A stretch of DNA of 64,000 nt from Bradyrhizobium barranii subsp. barranii (GTDB taxonomy: Bacteria > Pseudomonadota > Alphaproteobacteria > Rhizobiales > Xanthobacteraceae): NCBI RefSeq assembly GCF_017565645.3, contig NZ_CP086136.1, positions 3,083,501 to 3,147,500 of the forward strand, given 5' to 3'. The position numbers and the translations under genes are program-made. Below the pieces are notes generated by a model, which saw only the letters and a program-made list of their open reading frames with translations, did no database searches and was not told the origin of the DNA. Shown piece by piece: positions 18,355 through 29,435 of this stretch (position 1 is its first letter; the number at the start of each line of letters is the position of its first letter).

Positions 18355-18480
18355 ATGAATCGAACCGGCGATCCGAGTGTTGAAGTGCTGTTGGCGCGCA
18401 TTGCTGCGCTGCAGGCGGAGAACCATCAACTCGCCGACCGCGTCGTCAAACTCGAGGAAGAACTGGCGCTGGCACGCCTG
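18355..18480 (+). pseudogene. tnpC: IS66 TnpC, N-terminal stump
   Basis: About 42 codons start MNRTGDPSVEVLLARIAALQ and continue as the coiled-coil that begins IS66 transposases. Coding stops at the left end of the IS3 element at 18481. The catalytic region is absent from the window. Confidence 0.8.
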
Positions 18481-18626
18481 AGAGCTGGCCCCGGTTGTTT
18501 GGACAGCGCCCCGCTGGATTTAAGTGGATTCCTGCCGGGTTATGCTGAACGCGGGGCTTTACGGTTTTGTCGTTGCGTCGGGAGGGCGTAGCCCGACCAG
18601 AGGGACGACAAAACCGTCGGCGACGG

Positions 18627-19454
18627 TCATGCGGCCATCACCATAGCTTGCGTGCCGAAGTAAGCCTCGTCGGGCGTGCGCCCGTCAAGGCTCGAGTGAG
18701 GGCGTCCCTGATTGTAGAAGGCCAGATACTTGGCAATTGACGCTCGCGCCTCGGACACGCTGTCGTAGGCGCGGAGATAAGCTTCTTCGTATTTGACCGT
18801 GCGCCAGAGCCGCTCGACAAACACGTTGTCGCGCCAGGCGCCCTTGCCGTCCATGCTGATGGCGATCTTCGCGTCCAGCAGCACATCGGTGAACTCGAGG
18901 CTGGTGAACTGGCTGCCCTGATCCGTGTTGAAAATCTCGGGCCTGCCGTGCTTCGCCAACGCCTCCTGGACCGCTTCGACGCAGAAGGCCGCCTCCATTG
19001 TGATCGAGACGCGATGGGCCAGGACCCGTCGGCTGAACACATCGACGACCGCCGCGAGATAGACGAAGCCACGCCGCATCGGAATGTAGGTGATGTCCAT
19101 TGCCCACGCATGGTCGGGCCGCTCGATCTTCAATCCGCGCAACAGGTACGGGTAGATCTTGTGACCCGGAGCCGGCTTGCTCGTGTTCGGGCGACGATAG
19201 ACCGCCTCGATCCCCATGCGCTTCATCAGCGTCGCGATGTGGCGGCGACCGGCGTATACGCCCTCCCGCCGCAGCAACGATCGCAGCATACGCGCTCCCG
19301 CGAAGGGATAATCGAGATGCAGCTCATCGAGCCGACGCATCAAGGCAAGGTCCTCGGCCGAAACTGGCCGAGGTTCATAGTAGACCGTGCTGCGAGCCAG
19401 CTTCAGGACCTTCGCCTGGCGCACGATAGAAAGATCATGATCGCGGTCGATCAT
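18627..19454 (-). CDS. IS3-family transposase OrfB
   Basis: This is a 275-residue integrase-core (DDE) protein. It has an HTH_21-like N-terminus (LMRRLDELHLDYPFAGARML), then AMDITYIPMRRGFVYLAAVV near residue 118 (first Asp), [16 protein letters not shown] near 178 (second Asp) and WRDNVFVERLWRTVKYEE near 207 (Glu). It differs from the copy at 37322-38149 by a single visible residue (EEAY here, EEVY there). It starts within the OrfA stop. Confidence 0.94.
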   Translation of the reverse strand: MIDRDHDLSIVRQAKVLKLARSTVYYEPRPVSAEDLALMRRLDELHLDYPFAGARMLRSLLRREGVYAGRRHIATLMKRMGIEAVYRRPNTSKPAPGHKIYPYLLRGLKIERPDHAWAMDITYIPMRRGFVYLAAVVDVFSRRVLAHRVSITMEAAFCVEAVQEALAKHGRPEIFNTDQGSQFTSLEFTDVLLDAKIAISMDGKGAWRDNVFVERLWRTVKYEEAYLRAYDSVSEARASIAKYLAFYNQGRPHSSLDGRTPDEAYFGTQAMVMAA

Positions 19455-19756
19455 CGCTTTGCGCTCAGCAGGCCCGCCTTGGTGAGCGCGCCGGACAAAA
19501 AATCGTTTTCCAACGCCAGCTCGCCGATCTTGGCATGTAACGCCTTCAAATCGACCGGCGTCTCGGCCGATGTCTTGTCATGCCCAAACACGCCGGCGGC
19601 GCCTTCCAGGAGCTGGTTTTTCCAGATCGTGATCTGGTTCGGATGAACATCAAACAGTTGCGCCAGCTCCGCCAGTGTCTTGTCGCCTTTGACCGCAGCC
19701 AAAGCAACCTTCGCCTTGAATGCCGGAGAATGCGTCCGGCGGCTCTTCTTCGTCAT
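19451..19756 (-). CDS. IS3-family transposase OrfA
   Basis: This is a DNA-binding subunit of about 101 residues. It starts MTKKSRRTHSPAFKAKVALA and carries a helix-turn-helix (TLAELAQLFDVHPNQITIWK) and a leucine-zipper-like tail (LHAKIGELALENDFL). I chose the Met at 19756 because it has an AGGAGCG ribosome site; an upstream Met 18 codons earlier lies near the IS terminus. It overlaps OrfB by four bases. Confidence 0.92.
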   Translation of the reverse strand: MTKKSRRTHSPAFKAKVALAAVKGDKTLAELAQLFDVHPNQITIWKNQLLEGAAGVFGHDKTSAETPVDLKALHAKIGELALENDFLSGALTKAGLLSAKR

Positions 19757-19844
19757 CTTCGCTCCTGATTCGCAGCAAGAATCCTCGCCGCTGTCAGGCA
19801 GAAAATCCACTCAAGCTACTGTCCGAATTTGCGGGGCCAGCTCT

Positions 19845-19864
19845 AGGCTCCGCATCTCACCTAA
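19845..19864 (+). pseudogene. Probable detached C-terminal tail of the 38-40 kb membrane protein
   Basis: Joining the minus-strand gene that ends at 38296 to this sequence through one shared AGG/CCT gives an in-frame Ala-Glu-Lys-Ala-Pro-His-Leu-Thr and a TAA stop at 19862-19864. This is the basis for proposing an inversion between the two IS3 type-1 copies. It is an inference from a 3-bp match plus frame continuity. Confidence 0.45.
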
Positions 19865-20046
19865 GCGACGCACGTGAGCGTGTGCTCACCAGGTGCCCGC
19901 TTGACAAGCGTATCCTTCGGCTGGAATGGTCCGCGCGCCTGAGCTTCCCTAAGGACCTCAAGGCGGTGAGCTTTGCGTGGTCGCATCCGCAACGATGATG
20001 GGCGCCATGTCCGACGCCGCTGAATAGCTGGATCAGAAGGTTTTCG

Positions 20047-20080
20047 AGAAGGCCGCGCCGGCAAAGTGCGGCCTTCTTGC
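20047..20080. terminator. Rho-independent-like hairpin
   Basis: A perfect 10-bp stem, AGAAGGCCGC / GCGGCCTTCT, with an 11-base loop is followed by TGCGTT. The T-tract is weak. It would sit about 180 bases after the reconstructed stop of the membrane-protein gene. Confidence 0.5.
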
Positions 20081-20133
20081 GTTGCAGGCATTTTCTAGCG
20101 GAAGCCAACGAGGGCGCGATTTAGCTCGTGCGC

Positions 20134-21256
20134 TAGTACCCACTTTTCTTGGAACGTGAGTCGTGATTCAAGGTCGGGATGATACCCGAAGCAAGAGAAG
20201 TCCACCTTTCGAGGAAAGATCGCAAGGTGCTTGAGGCGTGCTGTCGCTCACCGGTGACGTTGCAGCGCGATTTGAAGCGGGCGCGGATAGTTCTGTTGGC
20301 GGCGGATGGGCGCAGCACCCGGTCGATCGCCAAGGAAGTTGGGGTCCAGCCGCGGATTGTCAGCCTTTGGCGGCATCGCTATGCCGACCATGGCCTTGAA
20401 GGGCTGCAAGACAAGCCGCGGCCTGGCAAGCAGCCGATCTATACGAAGACGACCGACAAGCGGATTCTGAAGCTGCTGGATAAGCCGCCACCGCAAGGGT
20501 TTGCGCGCTGGACCGGCCCCCTGCTGGCCGAGGCGCTGGGCGATGTCGATGTCCAATATGTCTGGCGGTTCCTGCGCAGCCACAAGATTGACCTGGTGGC
20601 TCGCAAGTCCTGGTGCGAGAGCAACGACCCGAACTTTACGGCCAAAGCCGCCGATGTTGTCGGCCTCTATGTCGCGCCGCCGGCGAAGGCCATTGTGCTG
20701 TGCGTGGACGAGAAGCCCTCGATCCAGGCTTTGGAGCGAGCGCAGGGTTATCTGAAGTTGCCCAATGGCCGCGCCTTGACCGGCCAAAGCCACGATTACA
20801 AGCGGCATGGCACCACAACATTGTTTGCGGCGCTCGAAGTCGCCACCGGAAAGATCATCGCGACCCATTCAAAACGCCGGCGCCGCGTCGAGTTTCTCGA
20901 TTTCATGAACAGCGTCACCGCGGCTTTTCCGAACCGCAAGCTTCACGTCATCCTCGACAACCTCAACACCCATAAAAAGAACGAGGACTGGCTCAAGGCC
21001 CACCCCAACGTGCAATTTCATTTCACGCCGACAAGTGCGTCATGGCTCAATCAGGTCGAAGTATGGTTTTCCATCTTGCAGGGGCAGTCGCTCAGCGGCA
21101 CCTCCTTCACGAGCCTCAAGCAGCTTCAGGAACACATCGATGCCTACGTCAACGCATACAACGACAGAGCCGAACCCTTCGTCTGGACCAAGAAAAAGGT
21201 CCGTCAACGCCGTTTCAAAGGCCGCCGTATCACTCAGCTCTGATTCCGGGTACTAG
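20134..21256 (+). mobile_element. IS630-family element 1
   Basis: The termini GTACCC and GGGTAC are each flanked by CTAG/TA, the target preference of IS630/mariner elements. The transposase starts about 45 bases inside. The element is complete. Confidence 0.82.
20179..21243 (+). CDS. IS630-family transposase
   Basis: This is a 354-residue transposase with an N-terminal helix-turn-helix region (RSIAKEVGVQPRIVSLWRHR near residue 50) and a DDE catalytic core: VLCVDEKPSIQAL near 172, LHVILDNLNTHKK near 255 and ASWLNQVEVWFSILQ near 288. It is full length and intact, and unrelated at sequence level to the IS630 member at 60.5 kb. Confidence 0.93.
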   Translation: MIPEAREVHLSRKDRKVLEACCRSPVTLQRDLKRARIVLLAADGRSTRSIAKEVGVQPRIVSLWRHRYADHGLEGLQDKPRPGKQPIYTKTTDKRILKLLDKPPPQGFARWTGPLLAEALGDVDVQYVWRFLRSHKIDLVARKSWCESNDPNFTAKAADVVGLYVAPPAKAIVLCVDEKPSIQALERAQGYLKLPNGRALTGQSHDYKRHGTTTLFAALEVATGKIIATHSKRRRRVEFLDFMNSVTAAFPNRKLHVILDNLNTHKKNEDWLKAHPNVQFHFTPTSASWLNQVEVWFSILQGQSLSGTSFTSLKQLQEHIDAYVNAYNDRAEPFVWTKKKVRQRRFKGRRITQL

Positions 21257-21690
21257 TATGGCAGTCTGTAGCGTATCCGCCCGGCGTAGCCGCAGACGAA
21301 GTGGTTAGCGCTTAAGCAGTCGAGGGTTTTCCTTGGGGGATGTCCGCTCGATGTTGAAGCTGGCAGAGCCGAAGTTCCCGATAATACCACGGAGGGCGGT
21401 CTCCGTGCGAGCTATAAAGAGGAGCTGATCGACTCCCCCTACCAATTACAGCGTCATGCGGGCGTGGGCCTGATTCGGCATGCAAGAGAACGATGGGGCG
21501 AAGGCACGGTCTGCGATAGCGGCAGGCCGACCACGTTTAGCGAACGAACAGGCTGGGCGGTGCGAGTGCCGCTCAGCTACGGGGCCGCGGCCTCGTCAGC
21601 TTCTCGAAAGCAGGTGAAACCAGCAATGGACTGCAGGGCAGGGGTAGCGCGTGCATAAGGCCGAAAAGCCTCGAAAGGACCAATGATATA
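21257..21690. other. No gene recognised
   Basis: About 430 bases lie between IS630 and IS21. Both strands were read. There is a structured, purine-rich run around 21405-21440 but no assignable product. Confidence 0.4.
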
Positions 21691-21806
21691 GCGCGACAAT
21701 CAGGATGAGAGCGGCGCGTCAATCAAGATGAGACGAGGCGGCCGAGTCAGGAGATAATTGACGCTGGCCGTCGACTTGGCAAGCGTTGATTGACGCTGCG
21801 CGACAA

Positions 21807-24349
<2,543 letters not shown>

Positions 24350-24365
24350 TCACCCTGATCGCCGC

Positions 24366-25198
24366 CGCGCACAATGATGTCGATTAGGGTATTTGGTGTG
24401 ATTGATCGCCACTTTCGGAAAACTCCTTTCGCTCCGCCCAGTATGTTCGCGGTTCGCGATCGGCGAATAACTGGAACCCGACGCCGGCCAAGCGTCAGCC
24501 GTTAGATCAGGGCGAAGCCCTCGCTACCCACAAACGGAATGACCGCAGATTGCTCTGCGGCCCACCGGATCAAAATATGCTTGTCGGTACTGAAATGGGC
24601 AGACCGGCTCTGCCCGCCAGCATTAGCACCGAAGTGGCCCTTCTTCTCCCCGGGCAATTACGGATGGTCACGGGAGGCTCCGTGTCCGGAAAGACATTCG
24701 CTGGAGAGAAATTCCTTTCCGATGCTAACGGCAAACCGCGAGCGGCGGCGGGATAGCTCTCCCGGTAGTGCGAAGCGCTCGCACCCAAGGCGGCCGAAGC
24801 ACAAGAACCAGCAACCCGAACGGCCGGCGGAGTGAGGAGGTCTGGCTTTTCCAGGGCGAAGGCCTCGCTATCCATGCGGCAGGAAATGCTCTTTTGCGGA
24901 CCGCGGCGCTCGGCTGAACCTCCGCGAAAGACCTTTGTTATCGCACTCGGGTGCGACCTCCAGCACGCCGGTCGATTGGTCTATTCGGACGGCCTGGACC
25001 TCAGTAACCCCGCTGCGGTGACTCCGATCGGAGACGGCTGCCGGATCTGCTAACGACCTGCCTGCGCAGCGGGCATTCCCCTCAGCCGGACGTGCCCTGC
25101 AGGTTGACGAAAACCGCAGCGCCTGCGCCATACGCTGTGAGTTGACCGCAGCAATGTGCCGCGGGAGACTGTGAACGTCTCCGGAAGCCTTTGTTACA
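24366..25198. other. No gene recognised
   Basis: About 830 bases after the IS21 terminus. Several short frames exist on both strands, none with a recognisable family. Probably eroded DNA. Confidence 0.4.
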
Positions 25199-25681
25199 AT
25201 GACGTCGAGCGATTCCAATCCGTATAGCCGCTATCTCGCAGTTTTGCATTCTTCAAACGGCGTCTCATTGACGTTCGGGCCCACGGCAGAGCTGACCCTC
25301 GGATCGCGGCGAAGAGCGATCGAGGCGCGGTGGCGTGTGGCCGGTTTGCTTCGGCGCCGCCGGTTCAAGACGTCGACCCAAGGCGAAGCGATCTGCACGA
25401 CCATCGCGCCGCAGGACATCGACGAGCTTTCCGATCTTCTTGCGGTCGATGCTGCGCTCGATGCCTTTCGACAGGAACGGCTGCGTCCGCGTGTCGTTGA
25501 AGAAATCCTTGGGATTACATCGCGAGAGCGCCGCCGCTGGACCAAGGACGGACGGCTTCCTCAATCCGGGTCCGGATCGTTTCGCCGTGGCCGGCGCTCC
25601 ATCCGGCCACAAAAATCGCGGCGCTGGCTAGGCAGCCCGAGACAATCGACGCGTGCCGCAACGAAGACGAGAACCCATGAC
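25199..25681 (+). pseudogene. Hypothetical protein with helix-turn-helix-like segment, frameshifted
   Basis: The frame from ATG 25199 encodes a basic protein with the segment RPRVVEEILGITSRERRRW and then TKDGRLPQSGSGSFRRG, reminiscent of a DNA-binding motif in small rhizobial hypothetical proteins. After about residue 135 the natural continuation lies in another frame (PATKIAALARQPETIDA, ending TGA near 25681), so a small indel around 25595 has broken the gene. Its function is unknown. It sits just upstream of the riboswitch. Confidence 0.5.
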
Positions 25682-25769
25682 AGGCTCTATACTTCCGCTG
25701 CAATAAACTACCTGTTGACACAGTATCGAATACGGCGGCTAGATGTAGTTGTCACGGTCTCTCGAATCA

Positions 25770-25935
25770 CAAGATAGAGAGCTAAGAGGGAAGCCGGTAC
25801 GGCCGAAAGCCAAAGCCGGCGCTGCCCCCGCAACTGTAAGCGGCGAGCCGCTGTCGATAGGGTCACTGGCGCAAAATCTCCGCGTCGGGAAGGCCAGACA
25901 GCGGCAATAACCCGCGAGCCAGGAGACCTGCCGCG
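25770..25935 (+). promoter_or_regulatory. Cobalamin (B12) riboswitch
   Basis: The order of conserved pieces fits the cobalamin aptamer: GGGAAGCCGGT near 25792, then GCCCCCGCAACTGTAAGCGG around 25825-25845, GGTCACTGGC at 25861-25870, GGGAAGGCC near 25888, AACCCGCGAGCC, and the B12 box AGCCAGGAGACCTGCCG at 25917-25933. It lies on the plus strand, 115 bases before the likely nrdD start. Known biology: such aptamers repress genes when adenosyl- or other cobalamin is abundant. Here that would favour the B12-independent anaerobic reductase when B12 is short. Confidence 0.9.
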
Positions 25936-25948
25936 ACAACAACAGAGT

Positions 25949-26010
25949 CCTCGGGCGGGGTGTCCCGGTGGTCGCTTGCCGGCAGTCGGCCGCCGAGGGC
26001 GGCTCGTTTT
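25949..26010 (+). terminator. Putative riboswitch expression platform (antiterminator / terminator)
   Basis: GCCGCC-GAG-GGCGGC followed by TCGTTTT at 25989-26010 can form an intrinsic terminator. The segment CCTCGGGCGG at 25949-25958 is complementary, with one bulge, to CCGCCGAGG at 25990-25998, so it could act as an antiterminator. Both lie between the B12 box and the reductase start. Seen in sequence; mutual exclusivity is inferred. Confidence 0.6.
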
Positions 26011-26050
26011 CCGCATGCGCCTACCTCGGCCTTGCCCCAACCCATATGGG

Positions 26051-28093
26051 ATGCCGATGTCTGGTCTGGGTCAAAGCAATTCTTTGCAAGCCGCATTGCC
26101 GCGCTCGATCGTCAAACGCGATGGCGGCACGGTTGTGTTCGATGCCGGCAAGATCCGTTCTGCGATCGCCCGCGCGGGACGGGCGACCGGCGAGTTCGAC
26201 GACGAGGCGGCCGGCAGGCTCGCGGGAGAGACTATCAAGGTCATCGCGCACCGCTTCGCCGGCGCAACGCCGCAAATTGAAGAGGTGCAGGATATTGTCG
26301 AGCAGGTGCTGATCGCGGCCGACTATTTCGCCACTGCGCGAGCCTATATCGTCTATCGCGAGAAACGCGGACAGGCGCGCCAGGACCACAAGGCGATGGT
26401 TGATGTCGCCGCTTCCATCAACGAGTATCTCGAACGTACCGACTGGCGCGTGAATGCCAACGCCAACCAGGGCTATTCGCTGGGCGGCCTTATCCTGAAC
26501 CTCTCGGGCAAGGTCGTCGCCAACTACTGGCTGTCGCACATCTACCCGCCGGAGATCGGCCGCGCCCATCGTGAAGGCGACATCCATATCCATGACCTCG
26601 ACATGCTCGCCGGTTATTGCGCCGGCTGGTCGCTGCGCACGCTCTTGACCGAGGGACTGAACGGCGTGCCCGGCAAGGTCGAGGCCGGCCCGCCGAAGCA
26701 TCTGTCGAGTGCGGTCGGGCAGATCGTCAATTTCCTCGGCACGTTGCAGAACGAGTGGGCGGGCGCGCAAGCCTTCAGTTCGTTCGACACCTACATGGCG
26801 CCGTTCATCCGGAGGGACGGCTTGAGCTACGGCGACGTACTGCAATCGATCCAGGAGCTCATCTACAACCTCAATGTCCCCTCGCGCTGGGGTACGCAGA
26901 CGCCTTTCACCAATCTCACCTTCGACTGGACCTGCCCGGAGGACCTGCGCGATCAGGTGCCGGTGATCGGCGGAGAGGAGATGGATTTCACCTATGGCGA
27001 CCTGCAGTCCGAAATGGACATGATCAACCGCGCCTATATGGAGGTGATGACGAAAGGTGACGCCAAGGGCCGTGTATTCACCTTTCCAATCCCGACCTAC
27101 AACATCGCTGCGGATTTCCCGTGGGAGAGCGAGAACGCTGATCGCCTGTTCGAGATGACGGCGAAATACGGCCTGCCCTACTTCCAGAACTTCATCAATT
27201 CCGAGCTCAAGCCGAACATGATCCGCTCGATGTGCTGCCGGCTACAGCTCGATCTCACCGAGCTGCTCAAGCGCGGTAACGGCCTGTTCGGCAGCGCTGA
27301 GCAGACCGGCTCTATCGGTGTGGTTACCATTAATTGCGCTCGCCTCGGCTATCTGCATCGCGGCGACGAAGCGGGCCTATTCCATCGCCTCGATGCGCTG
27401 CTGGAAATCGGTCGCAACAGCCTGGAAATCAAGCGCAAGGTCGTGCAACGCTACATGGACGACGGACTTTTTCCCTATAGCAAGCGCTATCTCGGCACGC
27501 TGCGCAACCATTTCTCTACGCTCGGCGTCAATGGCGTCAACGAGATGATCCGCAACCTCACCGCCGATTGCGAGAACATCAGCACACCCTGGGGCCATGC
27601 CTTTGCGGTACGGCTGCTCGACCACGTGCGCGCGCGCATCGCCGCGTTCCAGACCGAAACCGGCATCCTGTTCAACCTCGAAGCCACGCCCGCGGAGGGC
27701 ACGACCTACCGCTTCGCGAAGGAAGACCGCAAGCGCTACCCCGGAATCTTGCAGGCCGGCACCGACGATCTCCCCTATTACACCAATTCGAGCCAGCTTC
27801 CGGTCGGCCTCACCGACGATCCGTTCGAGGCCCTTGAGCGCCAAGACGAGCTGCAACGCAAATACACTGGCGGTACGGTGCTCCATCTCTACATGGGCTC
27901 ACGCTTGTCCTCGGGCGCAGCGTGCAAGAAGCTCGTGCGGCGGGCGCTCTCAAATTTCCGCCTGCCCTACGTCACCGTCACGCCGACATTCTCGATCTGT
28001 CCGACGCATGGCTATCTCGAAGGCGAGCATGCCTTCTGCCCGAAATGCGACGCCGAACGGCTCGCAGCCAAGCGGCATGCCGCCGCGCACTGA
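26051..28093 (+). CDS. nrdD: Anaerobic (class III) ribonucleoside-triphosphate reductase, main chain
   Basis: This is a 680-residue cytoplasmic enzyme reducing NTPs to dNTPs without oxygen or B12. It has an N-terminal ATP-cone (about residues 17-105), then DIHIHDLDMLAGYCAGWSL with the active-site Cys, RSMCCRLQLDL with the thiyl-radical Cys, and a C-terminal zinc site (CPTHG, then CPKC). Strikingly it ends there: the glycyl-radical loop that normally follows is missing and is encoded by the next small gene. I chose ATG 26051 (or 26057) rather than an upstream in-frame ATG at 25976, which lies inside the riboswitch terminator. The operon is nrdD, small nrdD, nrdG. Confidence 0.92.
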   Translation: MPMSGLGQSNSLQAALPRSIVKRDGGTVVFDAGKIRSAIARAGRATGEFDDEAAGRLAGETIKVIAHRFAGATPQIEEVQDIVEQVLIAADYFATARAYIVYREKRGQARQDHKAMVDVAASINEYLERTDWRVNANANQGYSLGGLILNLSGKVVANYWLSHIYPPEIGRAHREGDIHIHDLDMLAGYCAGWSLRTLLTEGLNGVPGKVEAGPPKHLSSAVGQIVNFLGTLQNEWAGAQAFSSFDTYMAPFIRRDGLSYGDVLQSIQELIYNLNVPSRWGTQTPFTNLTFDWTCPEDLRDQVPVIGGEEMDFTYGDLQSEMDMINRAYMEVMTKGDAKGRVFTFPIPTYNIAADFPWESENADRLFEMTAKYGLPYFQNFINSELKPNMIRSMCCRLQLDLTELLKRGNGLFGSAEQTGSIGVVTINCARLGYLHRGDEAGLFHRLDALLEIGRNSLEIKRKVVQRYMDDGLFPYSKRYLGTLRNHFSTLGVNGVNEMIRNLTADCENISTPWGHAFAVRLLDHVRARIAAFQTETGILFNLEATPAEGTTYRFAKEDRKRYPGILQAGTDDLPYYTNSSQLPVGLTDDPFEALERQDELQRKYTGGTVLHLYMGSRLSSGAACKKLVRRALSNFRLPYVTVTPTFSICPTHGYLEGEHAFCPKCDAERLAAKRHAAAH

Positions 28094-28106
28094 AAGGAGA
28101 CCACAG

Positions 28107-28298
28107 ATGAACGAATCCACTGCCCGTGCGACCAGCACCGATTCCGCGGTGACGCTCAGCGACGACGAGCGCCAGCCCTGTGAGGTCTGGACCCGCGTGA
28201 TGGGTTATCACCGGCCGGTGTCGTCGTTCAATCGCGGCAAGAAAGGCGAGCACAATGAGCGCAGGTTCTTCGCTGAAGCGCGCGTCGCGCTCGGCTGA
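28107..28298 (+). CDS. Separate glycyl-radical-domain subunit of anaerobic ribonucleotide reductase
   Basis: The 63-residue protein contains CEVWTRVMGYHRPVSSFNRG followed by KKGEHNERRFF, which is the C-terminal glycyl-radical segment of NrdD; the radical glycine would be Gly33. It has its own ribosome site (AAAGGAG, seven bases before ATG) 13 bases after the nrdD stop, so this is a genuine separate gene and not a sequencing frameshift. It overlaps nrdG by 44 bases. It presumably binds NrdD and is activated by NrdG, much as the spare-part protein YfiD/GrcA does for pyruvate formate-lyase; that parallel is my inference. Confidence 0.88.
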   Translation: MNESTARATSTDSAVTLSDDERQPCEVWTRVMGYHRPVSSFNRGKKGEHNERRFFAEARVALG

Positions 28299-28908
28299 AT
28301 TGCGGATTGGCGGGCTCGCCCGGCTGTCCACCTGCGACTGGCCGGGCGAGCTCGTGGCAACGGTGTTCTGCCAGGGCTGCCCTTGGTCGTGCGGCTATTG
28401 CCACAACCCGCATCTGATTCCGCCGAGGGGAGAGTCGGAAATCGCGTGGCCGGACGTGCTGTCTTTTCTCGACAGCCGTCGCAGCCTGCTCGACGGCGTG
28501 GTGTTCTCTGGCGGCGAACCCACCCTCCAGGCGGCGCTGCCGGACGCGATGCGTGCTGTGCGACGCGAACTCGGCTTCCGCGTCGGATTGCACACCGCAG
28601 GGCCCTATCCCACACGGCTGTCCGCCGTACTGCCGCTCGTCGACTGGATTGGCTTCGACGTCAAGGCTGCGTTCGATGATTACGCGCGGATCACTGGCGT
28701 CATTGGGAGCGGCATTAAGGCCAAGGCCAGCCTCGTGCGTCTGCTCGAAAGCGGCGTCGCGTGCGACATCCGCACGACGGTTCATGATGCCTTGCTGGAT
28801 CGCTCCGACCTGGCGCGTCTGGCGTCCGACCTTGTCGCGCTTGGCGTTCCTGCCCATCGGCTTCAGCCGTTCCGCGCGGCCGGATGCACGACCGCGAGCC
28901 TGCTTTAG
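28255..28908 (+). CDS. nrdG: Anaerobic ribonucleotide reductase activating protein (radical SAM)
   Basis: This is a 217-residue radical-SAM activase that generates the glycyl radical. The cluster motif CQGCPWSCGYCHN (CxxxCxxC: Cys at the fourth, eighth and eleventh positions of the segment) lies near residue 40, and the SAM-binding GGEPTLQ segment near 86. LSTCDWPGELVATVFCQGC matches the usual approach to the cluster. The start lies inside the small glycyl-radical gene, which implies tight coupling. The C-terminus (HRLQPFRAAGC) is typical. No lesion. Confidence 0.93.
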   Translation: MSAGSSLKRASRSAELRIGGLARLSTCDWPGELVATVFCQGCPWSCGYCHNPHLIPPRGESEIAWPDVLSFLDSRRSLLDGVVFSGGEPTLQAALPDAMRAVRRELGFRVGLHTAGPYPTRLSAVLPLVDWIGFDVKAAFDDYARITGVIGSGIKAKASLVRLLESGVACDIRTTVHDALLDRSDLARLASDLVALGVPAHRLQPFRAAGCTTASLL

Positions 28909-28967
28909 TCCCCGTGAGCCGCTGCAGTCCGGGGTGCCGGCTGCAGCACCTATCCTTCCGCACTCAT

Positions 28968-29072
28968 TCCACCCGAGTTGCGGTCCGCCAGACACCAGGC
29001 CATTTGCGATTCCCGGACCGAAGATACCGAGACCCAACAACGAGAGCGCTGCGAGTACTAGCACTACTTTGG
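28968..29072 (-). pseudogene. trbL: trbL scrap beside the group II intron
   Basis: About 35 codons read KVVLVLAALSLLGLGIFGPG and IANGLVSGGPQLG, a hydrophobic block found in the conjugation membrane protein TrbL. It is lost on the left after PQLG and stops on the right exactly at the 5' end of the group II intron. No continuation is present on the far side of the intron. Identification from one block only. Confidence 0.55.
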
Positions 29073-29435
29073 GTGCGCCGGGAGACCGGCAAGGAATAGA
29101 TGGTGGAAGTCCATTGCGATGAAGGTGTAGCGAACCACATCGGCCCCGAGCCGTGCGCAGGCGTCCGCGAGGGTGTCGGCGAAGCGTCGGTAGGGGAGCA
29201 TGCAGGCCAGCCATTGAGCCGCGAAACAGTGTTATCTCGGGAGCCGACGCTGTCCAAAGAGCGGAAGGCAATATGGGCGAGTGCGCAAACGCGAGCACCC
29301 GTCCAACCCGGCGTGGTCGTAGACCCTGGCATGTATGGAAGCTCCTTGTACGGGAACCGGGATATCTCCGGGTCGGCCATCTTCCTTCTCGGAGGAGATG
29401 GTCCGCAGCGGGAAGGCGAGGAGCTGTAGCCGCTG

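Larger units (their letters stand above)
18481..19844 (-). mobile_element. IS3-family element type 1, copy 1
   Basis: This 1364-bp element is bounded by AGAGCTGGCCCCG and its inverted partner, the same length and sequence as the copy at 36932-38295 but in the opposite orientation. Flanks CTG (left) and AGG (right) do not form a target repeat. However, the right flank matches the right flank of the other copy, which points to an inversion between the copies. Confidence 0.93.

Noticed and set aside
21400..21690. Second group II intron (GTGCGAGCTATAAAGAGG near 21402)
   Set aside because: No domain V or reverse transcriptase follows, and the region is short. The resemblance is limited to the first few bases.
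25976..26050. Longer nrdD start at 25976 adding 25 residues
   Set aside because: The extension runs through the predicted riboswitch terminator and encodes an Arg/Pro-rich stretch unlike NrdD. Starts at 26051 or 26057 fit the family.
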